64,000 nucleotides of DNA from NCBI GenBank assembly GCA_964466195.1, contig CAYXMQ010000001.1, forward strand, positions 124,001 to 188,000, in the 5' to 3' direction. Position numbers and translations under genes: made by a program. Source of the stretch: PFJX01 sp964466195. Lineage in GTDB: Bacteria; Pseudomonadota; Gammaproteobacteria; Burkholderiales; Thiobacillaceae. Below the pieces are notes generated by a model. That model ran no database searches, was not told where the DNA came from, and was given only the letters and a program-made list of their open reading frames with translations. Shown piece by piece: positions 36,522 to 45,285 of the stretch (positions are counted from its first letter, which is position 1; every line of letters begins with the position of its first letter).

Positions 36522-37207
36522 TTCATGACAAGAAGGAATTCGGCATCGGCCTGGCGCTCATTGCGAGCTTCTTCGTGGTGCTCGGCCTCATCATGAGCCC
36601 GCTGTTCGAAGGTGGCCGGAACAGCCTCGACTACCTCGACAGCGCTTTCAACTCGATCTCGAAGAATTCGGCCTACTACATCCCGGACGTGGCGAAGAAA
36701 GCCAAACTGCACGACGGCAGCGCGGTAACGCTCGAGATCAAGGCAACCGACGCCGGCCAGGCGCAGCGCATGCAGGGACTGCTCGCGGCGGCCGGCGCCA
36801 CGGTGACGGTGGAGGGGGCGAAGCTCAAGATCGCCGCCGATCTCGGCCGGCTCATCGCCGGCGCAATCGCCGATGCCGATCTCATGTTCAAGAACGAGGG
36901 CCAGGCGGTCGTTGCCAAGTACGGCTTCGAGGAGAAGCGCGTGCTTTACGACTGGCACAAGGCGCTCGCGGCGATGACCAAGGATCTGAACCGCCAGGGC
37001 AAGTTCAATGAAGGCAAGATCCTGCGCGACGTCCAGACCAAGGCTGTCGAGCCGGCTTACAATTATTATGGCGTCAAAGCCGTGCCGATGACCGACATGA
37101 TCTGGGTTGCCCTGGCGGCACTGATTGGCTACGTGATCTACACGGTCTGGTACGGCTACGCTATCCTGTTCCTGTTCGAGGGTTGGGGTCTCAAGCTGGA
37201 GCACTAG
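36518..37207 (+). CDS. Unrecognised membrane protein with two terminal membrane segments
   Basis: I do not recognise the family. The 229-residue protein has a membrane segment at residues ~8-28 (GIGLALIASFFVVLGLIMSP) and a second at ~194-216 (MIWVALAALIGYVIYTVWYG). They enclose a ~165-residue domain that is probably periplasmic, with SLDYLDSAFNSISKNSAYYI near its start and VEPAYNYYGVKAVPM before the second segment. It overlaps the permease gene by four bases and has its own AGGAGG ribosome site, so it is most likely made together with the permease and may be its accessory subunit. Confidence 0.75.
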   Translation: MIHDKKEFGIGLALIASFFVVLGLIMSPLFEGGRNSLDYLDSAFNSISKNSAYYIPDVAKKAKLHDGSAVTLEIKATDAGQAQRMQGLLAAAGATVTVEGAKLKIAADLGRLIAGAIADADLMFKNEGQAVVAKYGFEEKRVLYDWHKALAAMTKDLNRQGKFNEGKILRDVQTKAVEPAYNYYGVKAVPMTDMIWVALAALIGYVIYTVWYGYAILFLFEGWGLKLEH

Positions 37208-37271
37208 GGCAAGCCTTGCTGCTCGCGGATGGGGACGACCCGCTTCCCATCCGCGTATTCCGACCCTCACC

Positions 37272-39845
37272 GTGTTCAACTTCCTCGCCAAACTCTTTCA
37301 CACACAGCCGAGCCTCGGCCCCGAGGCGTTGCGCTCGATCTTTCGCGAGCATTACCGCAACTTCCGCTCGCTGCTAACGGCCAACAACAACGCCTTGGAA
37401 CTGATGTCCGCAGCCGAGGAAACGCTGCACTCGGGCAAGCCTTTCGGCATGGCCTTCGTTCGCGGCGAACTTACCGCGCTGACGGTCAACGTCTACAAGA
37501 TGGTGCATAGCCTGACGGCGCTCTCCGACGGCCGCTACAAAGATCTCGACGAGCGCTTCAAGCTCATCACCGAAGACATCGAATCAATACTTTCCCGCCA
37601 GCCCGAGATCGTCGGCCATACCTTCGTGCTGACCATGGACGAGATCGACCGCAGCAACGTCGACCAGGTCGGAGCGAAGATGGCCAACCTCGGCGAGATC
37701 CGCAAGCGCCTGGGCCTGGCCGTGCCCGACGGCTTCGCCGTGACCGCCGCGGCGGCGCGGCACTTCATGGAATCGAGCCACGTCCAGGATGAGATCAACC
37801 GCCGCCTGAAGACGCTCGACATCGACGACCTCGAGGCGCTCTACACCGTCAGCGCCGACATCCAGGATCTGATCCGTGCCGCGCATCTGCCGGAGGACCT
37901 GGAGGCGATGATCCGCAACCATGGTGAGCGTCTCGGCGCGGCCACGGTGTCGCTGCGCTCAAGCGCGCTGGGCGAGGACAGCGCGCACGGCTCGTTTGCC
38001 GGCCAGTACCGCACCCGCCTCGGCGTCACGGCGGCTGCGATCCCCGAGACCTACAAGGATATCGTGGCCGGCAAGTACCAGAGCCAGGCCATCGTCTACC
38101 GCCAGCAGCGCGGCTACCGGCACCAGGACGTGCTGATGGGCGTCGGCTGCCTGGCCATGGTCGATGCGGCCGCCAGCGGCGTCGCCTATTCGCACCCGCC
38201 CGAGGACGCGCGCAGCCCCTGGGTGGTGATCCACGCCGCACCGGGCCTGGGCAACCAGATCGTCGAGGGCAGTTCGGATTACGACCAGCTCCATGTCGCA
38301 ATCGAGGCGCCGCACCAGGTCGAGGCCATTCATCTCGCCGATCCGCAGGCGCCCTGCCTCATGCCGGAACAGGCTCAGGAACTGGCGCGGCAGTCCGTGC
38401 TGATCGAGGAGCACTTCGGCGGGCCGCAGGACATCGAATGGGCCGTTGATCGGAAAGGGTGCCTGCACATCCTGCAGGTACGTCCGATCGGCGCGCCGAG
38501 CGGCGAGGCATCGCCGCCGAAACTGAAGGAAGTGCGGGGCCAGCTGGCCGGGCAGACTCCGCTGATCAGCGGCGGCGTCACGGCGAGCCGCGGCGTCGGC
38601 GCCGGCCCCGTGTTCAAGGTCACTTGCGCGCTTGACGTGCTCGAGTTTCCCAGGGACGCCGTGCTCGTCGTCGAGACCCCCTATCCCGAGTGGGCCGTGC
38701 TGATCGACAAGGCGGCGGCGGTGATCAGCGAGTCCGGCACCATGGCGACGCACCTCGCGACGGTGGCGCGCGAGTTCGGCGTGCCTGCGCTGTTTGACCT
38801 GCCCGGCGTCCTGGCCTGTCTGGAGAACGGCCAGGGCGTGACCGTCGACGCCACGGCGCGGCGCGTCTATGGCGGACGTGTCGAGCCGCTGCTTGAGGCC
38901 GCGAGACACCGCCCCAACCTGATGGCGGGCAGCCCTATCCACAAGCTGCTCAAGGAGGCGCTGACCCACATCACGCCGCTGCACCTGACCCAGCCCGATT
39001 CGCCCTACTTCAGGCCCTCGTCCTGTCGCACGCTGCACGACATCACCCGCTTCTGCCACGAGAAGGCTTTGGCCGAGATGTTCAACTTCGGCCACCGCTA
39101 CGGTGCGCGCGACAAGTCGGCCAAGCAGCTCTACGTCGTCGGCATGCCCGCGCAGTGGTGGGTCATCAATCTCGACGACGGCTTCCGCGAAGGCGCCGAT
39201 CTGGCCGATCCCTTCATCCGCATCGAGGACATCGTCTCCGAGCCGATGCTGGCGATCTGGCGGGGCATGACCGCCGTGCCCTGGGAAGGGCCGCCGCCGG
39301 TGAGCATGCGCGGGCTGGGTGCGATCATCGCCCAGTCAGCGATGAACCCGCAGCTCGACCCGGCGGTGCGCTCGAACATGGCCGGGCGCAACTATTTCCT
39401 GCTGTCGAAACACTACTGCAACCTGAGCGTGCGCCTCGGCTATCATTTCGCACTGGCCGAGGCGAGTTTCTCCGAGCTGCTCACCGAGTCCTACGTGAAC
39501 TTCCAGTTCCAGGGCGGCGCGGCGGACGAGCGCAGACGGCGGCGGCGCGTGCGGCTGCTCGGCGACATGCTGCGCGGGATTGATTTCCGCGTGGACATCA
39601 AGGGTGATTCGCTGACGGCGCGCATCGAGAAGCGGCCGGTGCCCTATCTGAAGGAGCGTTTGTTGGTACTTGGCTATCTCCTCATCCATACCCGCCAGGT
39701 GGACATGGTGATGGACGAGGAGGGGTTCATTGACAGGTATCTGGCACGGGTCCATGCGGACATCCGCAAGATCCGCGGGGATTTTTTGGCAGAGGCAGGA
39801 GCAGGGAATGGAATGGCAACGGCCGCAAAAGATTCTGCTGGTTGA
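37272..39845 (+). CDS. PEP synthase/PPDK-like phosphotransfer protein with a novel C-terminal domain
   Basis: The 857-residue protein has a helical N-terminal region (1-115). An ATP-grasp domain of the PPDK/PEP-synthase type follows (about 125-405), with KMANLGEIRKRLGLAVPDGF, ATVSLRSSALGEDSAHGSFA, HAAPGLGNQIVEG and DIEWAVDRKGCLHILQVRPI. A swivelling phosphohistidine domain (about 430-540) has ESGTMATHLATVAREFGVPA, where His494 is the expected phosphorylated residue. The usual C-terminal TIM barrel that binds PEP or pyruvate is absent. Instead residues ~555-845 form an unrecognised region containing MPAQWWVINLDDGF, VSMRGLGAIIAQSAMNP and a basic RRRRRR patch. It should form a phosphohistidine from ATP; the final acceptor is unknown. 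Confidence 0.82.
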   Translation: MFNFLAKLFHTQPSLGPEALRSIFREHYRNFRSLLTANNNALELMSAAEETLHSGKPFGMAFVRGELTALTVNVYKMVHSLTALSDGRYKDLDERFKLITEDIESILSRQPEIVGHTFVLTMDEIDRSNVDQVGAKMANLGEIRKRLGLAVPDGFAVTAAAARHFMESSHVQDEINRRLKTLDIDDLEALYTVSADIQDLIRAAHLPEDLEAMIRNHGERLGAATVSLRSSALGEDSAHGSFAGQYRTRLGVTAAAIPETYKDIVAGKYQSQAIVYRQQRGYRHQDVLMGVGCLAMVDAAASGVAYSHPPEDARSPWVVIHAAPGLGNQIVEGSSDYDQLHVAIEAPHQVEAIHLADPQAPCLMPEQAQELARQSVLIEEHFGGPQDIEWAVDRKGCLHILQVRPIGAPSGEASPPKLKEVRGQLAGQTPLISGGVTASRGVGAGPVFKVTCALDVLEFPRDAVLVVETPYPEWAVLIDKAAAVISESGTMATHLATVAREFGVPALFDLPGVLACLENGQGVTVDATARRVYGGRVEPLLEAARHRPNLMAGSPIHKLLKEALTHITPLHLTQPDSPYFRPSSCRTLHDITRFCHEKALAEMFNFGHRYGARDKSAKQLYVVGMPAQWWVINLDDGFREGADLADPFIRIEDIVSEPMLAIWRGMTAVPWEGPPPVSMRGLGAIIAQSAMNPQLDPAVRSNMAGRNYFLLSKHYCNLSVRLGYHFALAEASFSELLTESYVNFQFQGGAADERRRRRRVRLLGDMLRGIDFRVDIKGDSLTARIEKRPVPYLKERLLVLGYLLIHTRQVDMVMDEEGFIDRYLARVHADIRKIRGDFLAEAGAGNGMATAAKDSAG

Positions 39846-40197
39846 CGACGAGGAAGACTTCCTCGAGACGACTTCGCGCCGGTTAATCCGGCGGGGCTTC
39901 GAGGTCAAGACAGCCATGCGGTGTGCTGAGGCTCTTCCCAAGGTGGTCACCGGCTGGCCTGACGTCGTCGTGCTCGACGTGATGCTGCCCGATACCGATG
40001 GCATGGAGTGCCTGAGCCGCATCAAGCAGGCGGCGCCGCAGCTGCCGGTGGTCATGCTTACGGGGCACGCCTCGCTGCAAGCGAGCGTGCAGGGCCTCGA
40101 TCATGGCGCCAGCGACTACTGCCTGAAGCCGATCGAACTCGACGAGTTGGTCGAGAAGCTGATCATCGCCTTCAACGAGGCGAGCTGCACTCGCTGA
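39808..40197 (+). CDS. Stand-alone receiver-domain response regulator
   Basis: A single CheY-like domain of 129 residues: KILLVDDEEDFLETTSRRL with the acidic pair, phosphoacceptor Asp57 in VVLDVMLPDTDG, a Thr in VVMLTGHAS and Lys in DYCLKPIEL. There is no output domain, so it must act through protein contact or phosphorelay. The ATG at 39808 follows GGAG and lies inside the end of the PEP-synthase-like gene (38-base overlap), so the two are translationally linked. Its natural partner is the histidine kinase that opens the cluster. Confidence 0.9.
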   Translation: MEWQRPQKILLVDDEEDFLETTSRRLIRRGFEVKTAMRCAEALPKVVTGWPDVVVLDVMLPDTDGMECLSRIKQAAPQLPVVMLTGHASLQASVQGLDHGASDYCLKPIELDELVEKLIIAFNEASCTR

Positions 40198-40578
40198 ACG
40201 CCCACCCGGGCGGCATAAGGCAGACCGGTTAATAGTTGGTCGGCCTTTCTGCATCGAGGCGATGTGGCGCGGGATTCATTTCATTTAGGCGCCTGCAGTG
40301 CGAGTACGGCCAGTCGGAAGCCATGATCAATGGATCTTTGGCTGGCAATCTCTCGATCCGGCAAACGCCAGTTGAGGGTGTCCCGACGCGAATCAGAATC
40401 GCACGGATTTCATTTGCGCTTTATCTTCACAGATAACAGGATCCTACAGACGGCGAGCAGGGTGTTGGCCGGCTCACCGGGCCAGCGATCGCCGCAGATT
40501 CCATCAGCAGGCGCGCTAAAATCCCGGTCTCGATGACTCACTCTTCGCCCCGGGCCGATGGCCCGAGGCGGCTCCGAC
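40198..40578. other. Intergenic stretch after the island, with a possible terminator
   Basis: These 381 bases hold no convincing gene; short open frames here lack ribosome sites and family features. An imperfect hairpin at 40217-40247 (AAGGC-A-GACC paired with GGTC-G-GCCTT) just after the receiver gene may end the island transcript, although the T-run is short. The remainder has no recognisable repeats or RNA. Confidence 0.4.
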
Positions 40579-42228
40579 ATGCTGCGGCTGACTGAAGTAA
40601 AACTTCCACTCGACCATCCTGAAAACGCCATTCAGGCCGCGATACTCAAGAAGCTGGCGATCCCGGCCGAACAGCTGGTCCGCTTCGAGATCTATCGCCG
40701 CGGCTACGATGCGCGCAAACGCGCGGCGATCGCGCTGATCTACACGCTGGACGTCGAAGTGAAGAATGAGGCGGCGCTGTTGAAGCGGCTGCGCGGCGAT
40801 AAAAACGTCGTTCTCGCGCCGAACACGAACTATCGCTTTGTTGCACAGGCGCCGGCCGCAATGACCTTGCGTCCGCTCGTGATCGGCGCCGGCCCGTGCG
40901 GCTTGCTGGCGGCGTTGGTGCTGGCGCAGATGGGCTTCAAACCGATCGTCCTGGAACGCGGCAAAGCCGTGCGGGAACGCACCAAAGATACCTGGGGCCT
41001 GTGGCGCAAAGGCGAACTGAATCCGGAGTCGAATGTGCAATTCGGCGAAGGCGGCGCCGGCACCTTTTCCGACGGCAAGCTGTACAGCCAGATCAAGGAC
41101 CCGCAGCATCACGGCCGCAAGGTGCTGGAGGAGTTCGTCAAAGCCGGCGCGCCGGCGGAAATTCTTTACGTCAGCAAGCCGCATATCGGCACCTTCAAGC
41201 TGGTCACGATGGTCGAGCACATGCGGGCCAACATCGAGGCGCTGGGTGGCGAGATACGCTTCCAGAGCCGCGTGGTCGACTTGGATATCGTCGACCGCCA
41301 GATCAAAGGCGTGGTGCTGGCCGATGGCGAGCGCTTCGCCGCCGATCATGTCGTGTTGGCGTTGGGGCACAGTGCGCGCGATACCTTCAAGATGTTGTTC
41401 GAGCGCGGCGTGCATATCGAACCGAAGCCGTTTTCCGTCGGTTTCCGGATCGAACATCCGCAAGCGTTGATCGACCATTGCCGGTTCGGCGATTTCGCCG
41501 GCAATCCCATTCTCGGCGCGGCCGATTACAAACTGGTCTATCACGCCAAAAATGGTCGCTCGGCCTACAGTTTCTGCATGTGCCCGGGCGGCACCGTGGT
41601 CGCCGCCACGTCGGAACCCGGCCGCGTGGTGACCAACGGCATGAGCCAGTATTCGCGCAACGAGCGCAACGCCAATGCCGCCATCGTGGTCGGCATCGAG
41701 CCGAAGGATTTCGGCGCCGACCTGAACGCCAATCCGCTCGCCGGCATGGCGTTCCAACGGCATTGGGAGGAACGCGCTTTCCAGGCCGGCGGCGGCGGCT
41801 ATCTGGCGCCGGCGCAGAGGGTCGCCGACTTCCTCGCCGGTCGCCCTTCGAGCGGTCCGGGTACGGTCATTCCGTCCTATACGCCGGGCGTGCATTGGAC
41901 CGATCTGTCCGCCTGTCTGCCCGATTACGTCATCGCCACGATCCGCGAAGCGCTGCCGGCCTTCGACAAGCAGATCAAAGGCTTTGCGATGGATGACGCG
42001 GTCTTGACCGGGGTGGAAACGCGCACCTCGGCGCCGATACGGATCACGCGTGATGAACATTGCCAGAGCCTGAATACACGTGGTTTGTACCCTGCCGGCG
42101 AAGGCGCCGGCTATGCCGGCGGCATCCTGTCCGCCGCCGTCGACGGCATCAAGGTGGCGGAAGCGGTGGCGTTGAGCGTGTTGCAGCGGCACCAAGCCTG
42201 TTCAGCACCCGATCGCCAATCGCGTTAA
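40579..42228 (+). CDS. FAD-dependent oxidoreductase (COG2509-like)
   Basis: The protein has 549 residues from the ATG at 40579. An N-terminal ~95-residue ferredoxin-like alpha/beta part (LRLTEVKLPLDHPENAIQAA) precedes the FAD fold LVIGAGPCGLLAALVLAQMG. It continues with GEGGAGTFSDGKLYSQIKDP, and a C-terminal GLYPAGEGAGYAGGILSAAV dinucleotide-binding block. This layout fits the uncharacterised FAD-dependent dehydrogenases of COG2509; substrate unknown. An ATG seven codons upstream is possible, but GAGG suits the chosen one better. Its stop overlaps that of the convergent MBL-fold gene. Confidence 0.85.
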   Translation: MLRLTEVKLPLDHPENAIQAAILKKLAIPAEQLVRFEIYRRGYDARKRAAIALIYTLDVEVKNEAALLKRLRGDKNVVLAPNTNYRFVAQAPAAMTLRPLVIGAGPCGLLAALVLAQMGFKPIVLERGKAVRERTKDTWGLWRKGELNPESNVQFGEGGAGTFSDGKLYSQIKDPQHHGRKVLEEFVKAGAPAEILYVSKPHIGTFKLVTMVEHMRANIEALGGEIRFQSRVVDLDIVDRQIKGVVLADGERFAADHVVLALGHSARDTFKMLFERGVHIEPKPFSVGFRIEHPQALIDHCRFGDFAGNPILGAADYKLVYHAKNGRSAYSFCMCPGGTVVAATSEPGRVVTNGMSQYSRNERNANAAIVVGIEPKDFGADLNANPLAGMAFQRHWEERAFQAGGGGYLAPAQRVADFLAGRPSSGPGTVIPSYTPGVHWTDLSACLPDYVIATIREALPAFDKQIKGFAMDDAVLTGVETRTSAPIRITRDEHCQSLNTRGLYPAGEGAGYAGGILSAAVDGIKVAEAVALSVLQRHQACSAPDRQSR

Positions 42229-43157
42229 AAGTTGGCCGCTTCGATTTCCAGGTAAGCCTTGTTGATATTGGCGCCCATCAGCTCGCCGAAACTGTGCAGC
42301 GTCTTCCATTCCCCCAGATCGAGCCGCTGGCGGATTTCGCTGTCGGTCAGGCCTTCTTTGACGCCGGCCGCGATGCCTTGATACAGGCTGGCCATGCGTT
42401 GATGCATGGCGGCGGCATCCTGTTTGCTCATCAATGGGCCGTGTCCGGGCACGATGGTGTTGACCGGCAGGCTTTGCACTTCCTGAAGCACTTTTATCCA
42501 GGCCTGAACGTGGGCGTCGCGGAAGCTGGGCGTCACCTGATTGACCAGCACGTCGCCGGCGAGCAGAACCTGGTCATCCGGCAGCCAGATCATCATGTCG
42601 CCGAGCGTATGCGCAGCTTCCGGCACCCAGAACACCATCCTGACGCCGTCCAGGATCAGTTCGCTCTTGCTGTTCTGCGGATAGGTGATGCCGGCCGTGA
42701 CGACCCGGGTATTCGGAAACTTTCGTTCTGACACCGATTCGACGATGGCAATCCATTCGGCACCATGCTCCAGCGCCAGCTTGCGGCATTGTTCCGAGCT
42801 CAGAATCTTGGCCTGCGGAAACGCGGTATTGCCCAGACTGTGGTCGCCGTGATGGTGGGTGTTGATGACATGCGTGATCGGCTTGTTGGTCAGCTTGGCG
42901 GCTTGTTCTGCCAGCATGTTGCCGATTTCATCGGTGAAGCCGGTGTCCACAATGATCGCGCCGGTATCGCCGACGATCAGGATGCTGTTGACCATGTAGC
43001 CCTGGTTGTTCTTGTTCGGCAACTCCATCGGGCCCAGCAAGGCATGGATGCGCTCGTTGACTTGGACGATTTTGGGCGATGGCAGGGCGGCGGCGAGCAG
43101 GCTGGCTGCGGGGAAGGTGAGCAACAGACCGATCAGAATCGAAAATATTCGCTGCAT
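42225..43157 (-). CDS. Exported MBL-fold metallohydrolase
   Basis: This 310-residue metallo-beta-lactamase-fold protein has a signal peptide (MQRIFSILIGLLLTFPAASL, cleaved near LAA). The zinc motif is VINTHHHGDHSLGN, with further ligands likely in EAAHTLGDMMIW, LLAGDVLVNQ and VPGHGPLMSK. The start at 43157 follows AAGGAG. The fold serves beta-lactamases, glyoxalases and sulfur-pathway hydrolases, and nothing in the sequence decides between them. It sits downstream of the pseudouridine synthase on the same strand, 13 bases away. Confidence 0.85.
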   Translation of the reverse strand: MQRIFSILIGLLLTFPAASLLAAALPSPKIVQVNERIHALLGPMELPNKNNQGYMVNSILIVGDTGAIIVDTGFTDEIGNMLAEQAAKLTNKPITHVINTHHHGDHSLGNTAFPQAKILSSEQCRKLALEHGAEWIAIVESVSERKFPNTRVVTAGITYPQNSKSELILDGVRMVFWVPEAAHTLGDMMIWLPDDQVLLAGDVLVNQVTPSFRDAHVQAWIKVLQEVQSLPVNTIVPGHGPLMSKQDAAAMHQRMASLYQGIAAGVKEGLTDSEIRQRLDLGEWKTLHSFGELMGANINKAYLEIEAANF

Positions 43158-43170
43158 GGATAACTCCTTT

Positions 43171-43908
43171 TTATGGTGTCGGTGAATGAGGCGGGTCGAT
43201 TTCCGGCCGGATTTGCAACGCGGCCAGATCTTCCGACTGCAGCCAGCGCCACTTGCCGGCGGCGAGGTCCACCGGCAAGACATAGCCGCCGATGGCATTA
43301 CGGTGCAAAGACACGACGCGGTTGCCGGCCGCAGCGAGCATGCGCTTGACCTGATGGTATTTGCCTTCGCTGACGACCAGCTCCAGGACATATTCGGACA
43401 ATGCCCGGCATTGCTTGGCGCGGACCGGCGCGGGGTCGTCATGGAGCTGGACGCCGGCCAGCAACTGCTCGATCAGCGCCGGCGAGCAGGCATGTTTGCA
43501 GCTGACCTGATAGGTCTTGCCGATTTGTTTTTTGGGCGCCGTGTGGTCGTGTATGAAGCTGCCATCGTCAGAGAACAGCAACAGGCCGGTGGTGTCCTGG
43601 TCCAGCCGGCCGACGCACTGCACACCGCGGCGCAACAGGTATTCCGGCAGCAATGCAAACACGCTGGGATGGTCGCGCGGTTGCCGCGAGCACTCGTAGC
43701 CGGCCGGCTTGTGCAGCGCCAGATAGGCGTGCTTGCGGTAGCTGTATGCTTGCCCATCGATGCTGAAGATGAGGTTCTCGCAGGCGAATTCCTGCTCGGG
43801 GTCGGCCGCCGGTACGCCATTGAACAGCACGCGCCGCCGCAGAATCAGCTCGCGGCAATCGCGCCGGCTGCCGAAGCCCTGCGACTGAAGTATGCGAAAG
43901 GCCTGCAT
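43171..43908 (-). CDS. RsuA-family pseudouridine synthase
   Basis: This 245-residue RNA pseudouridine synthase of the RsuA/RluB/E/F group has an N-terminal S4 domain (MQAFRILQSQGFGSRRDCRE) and the catalytic VGRLDQDTTGLLLFSDDG, whose aspartate forms the covalent intermediate. SEGKYHQVKRMLAAAGNRVV is a second family signature. The order S4 plus KPAGYECS fits RsuA, which modifies U516 of 16S rRNA, but the RluE/F branches cannot be excluded by eye. Confidence 0.88.
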   Translation of the reverse strand: MQAFRILQSQGFGSRRDCRELILRRRVLFNGVPAADPEQEFACENLIFSIDGQAYSYRKHAYLALHKPAGYECSRQPRDHPSVFALLPEYLLRRGVQCVGRLDQDTTGLLLFSDDGSFIHDHTAPKKQIGKTYQVSCKHACSPALIEQLLAGVQLHDDPAPVRAKQCRALSEYVLELVVSEGKYHQVKRMLAAAGNRVVSLHRNAIGGYVLPVDLAAGKWRWLQSEDLAALQIRPEIDPPHSPTP

Positions 43909-44133
43909 GCTCAGACGGCGAATGCCGGGTCAAAAAGGGTCTCTAAGCCTAGCCAGACGTTCATCGGAAGCATCCTGAAATGGAGGGAGTGAAGTTGGCA
44001 TGTTTCGGCATTCGCGGGAAGGGCTGGATAGACTAATTGCGGAGCAAAACCAGCAAAGTCATAAGCACATTGCATAACCGTGGCATTCGTTCCGCACCAT
44101 AATCTTCACTTTTTGTCGCAATGGGAGAGAGTC

Positions 44134-45258
44134 ATGGTTGAGACCAAGCGCACCATAAAATCCACGGCCGCACCGCGTCGGCGATCTACCAGCAGGTCGA
44201 AAACACCTGACACCGTGCCGACAAGTCCGGCTTTGGCAGCGCCGGAATTCGCGCCCGCTTCCGAGGCGGCGAGCGTGGAGGTCGGCAGCGAAGTCAAGGT
44301 TGCGGCGTCCGACGTTACGCCCGATGTGGCTGCAGTCCACCACGCCCCTTACCCGAACCCGAAAGCCGCTGCAGAAATCGAATCGGTCAGTCACGAACCC
44401 GTTGCAATGGCCGTTGCCCAGGCGCCGCGCGGCAGCCAGGAAGAGAGCGATTACGCGGCCTTGCCGGCGAGTTATCCGTATCGCACCCGTCTGCGCCGCG
44501 GCGACTATGAGGCGCAGAAGGAAAAGCTGCAGATCGAGTTGTTGAAAGTGCAAAGCTGGGTGCGCGACAGCGGCCAGAAGATTGTGCTGCTGTTCGAAGG
44601 ACGCGACGCCGCCGGCAAGGGCGGCACCATCAAACGCTATATGGAACATCTGAATCCGCGCGGCGCCCGCGTCGTCGCCCTCGACAAGCCGTCTGACCGC
44701 GAGCGCGGCCAATGGTATTTCCAGCGTTACGTGCAGCATCTGCCGACCGCCGGCGAAATGGTCTTCTTCGACCGCTCCTGGTACAACCGCGCCGGTGTCG
44801 AGCGGGTCATGGGCTTCTGTACGCCGCACGAATACCTGGAGTTCATGCGGCAGACGCCGCAGTTCGAGCGCATGTTGGCGAACAGCGGCGTGCTGCTGTT
44901 CAAATACTGGTTCTCGGTCAGCCGCGAAGAACAATTGCGCCGCTTCATCTCGCGTCGTGACGATCCGCTCAAGCACTGGAAACTGTCGCCGATCGACATC
45001 AAATCGCTTGATATGTGGGATGACTACACCGAAGCGAAGAATGCGATGTTCTTCCACACCGACACGGCGGACGCCCCTTGGATCGTGATCAAGTCCGACG
45101 ACAAGAAACGCGCGCGCCTGAATTGCATGCGCCATTTCCTGCATAGCCTGCCCTATCCGGACAAGGATCTGCATGTCGCGCACCAGCCGGATCACCTGTT
45201 GGTCGGCTCCGGCGCACAGGTCCTGGCTGGCGAGGAGAACATCCTGACCCGGTTCTGA
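44134..45258 (+). CDS. ppk2: Polyphosphate kinase 2 (class I)
   Basis: PPK2 transfers phosphate between polyphosphate and nucleoside diphosphates. From the ATG at 44134, after GGGAGAGA, the protein has 374 residues. The first ~110 are low-complexity and rich in Ala, Pro, Ser, Thr and Val, unlike the compact class I enzymes. The catalytic part has LLFEGRDAAGKGGTIKRYME (Walker A), the acidic lid region and VFFDRSWYNRAGVERVMGF (Walker B), ending HLLVGSGAQVLAGEENILTR. It is one of few + strand genes in this part. Confidence 0.92.
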   Translation: MVETKRTIKSTAAPRRRSTSRSKTPDTVPTSPALAAPEFAPASEAASVEVGSEVKVAASDVTPDVAAVHHAPYPNPKAAAEIESVSHEPVAMAVAQAPRGSQEESDYAALPASYPYRTRLRRGDYEAQKEKLQIELLKVQSWVRDSGQKIVLLFEGRDAAGKGGTIKRYMEHLNPRGARVVALDKPSDRERGQWYFQRYVQHLPTAGEMVFFDRSWYNRAGVERVMGFCTPHEYLEFMRQTPQFERMLANSGVLLFKYWFSVSREEQLRRFISRRDDPLKHWKLSPIDIKSLDMWDDYTEAKNAMFFHTDTADAPWIVIKSDDKKRARLNCMRHFLHSLPYPDKDLHVAHQPDHLLVGSGAQVLAGEENILTRF

Positions 45259-45285
45259 GCCGCCCCCGAGCGGCCTCGAACCGGC

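Noticed and set aside
37959..39095. Long - strand frame opposite the PEP-synthase-like gene
   Set aside because: Antisense shadow of a GC-rich gene; no family features, whereas the + strand frame has clear domains.
40896..41996. Arg-rich + strand frame within the flavoprotein gene
   Set aside because: Shifted-frame reading of the FAD enzyme; composition typical of out-of-frame GC-rich DNA.
44059..45195. Long - strand frame opposite ppk2
   Set aside because: Antisense shadow; PPK2 motifs on the + strand account for the region.
45259..45285. Hairpin GCCGC-CCCCGA-GCGGC between ppk2 and the membrane protein gene as terminator
   Set aside because: Short stem and no T-run on either strand.
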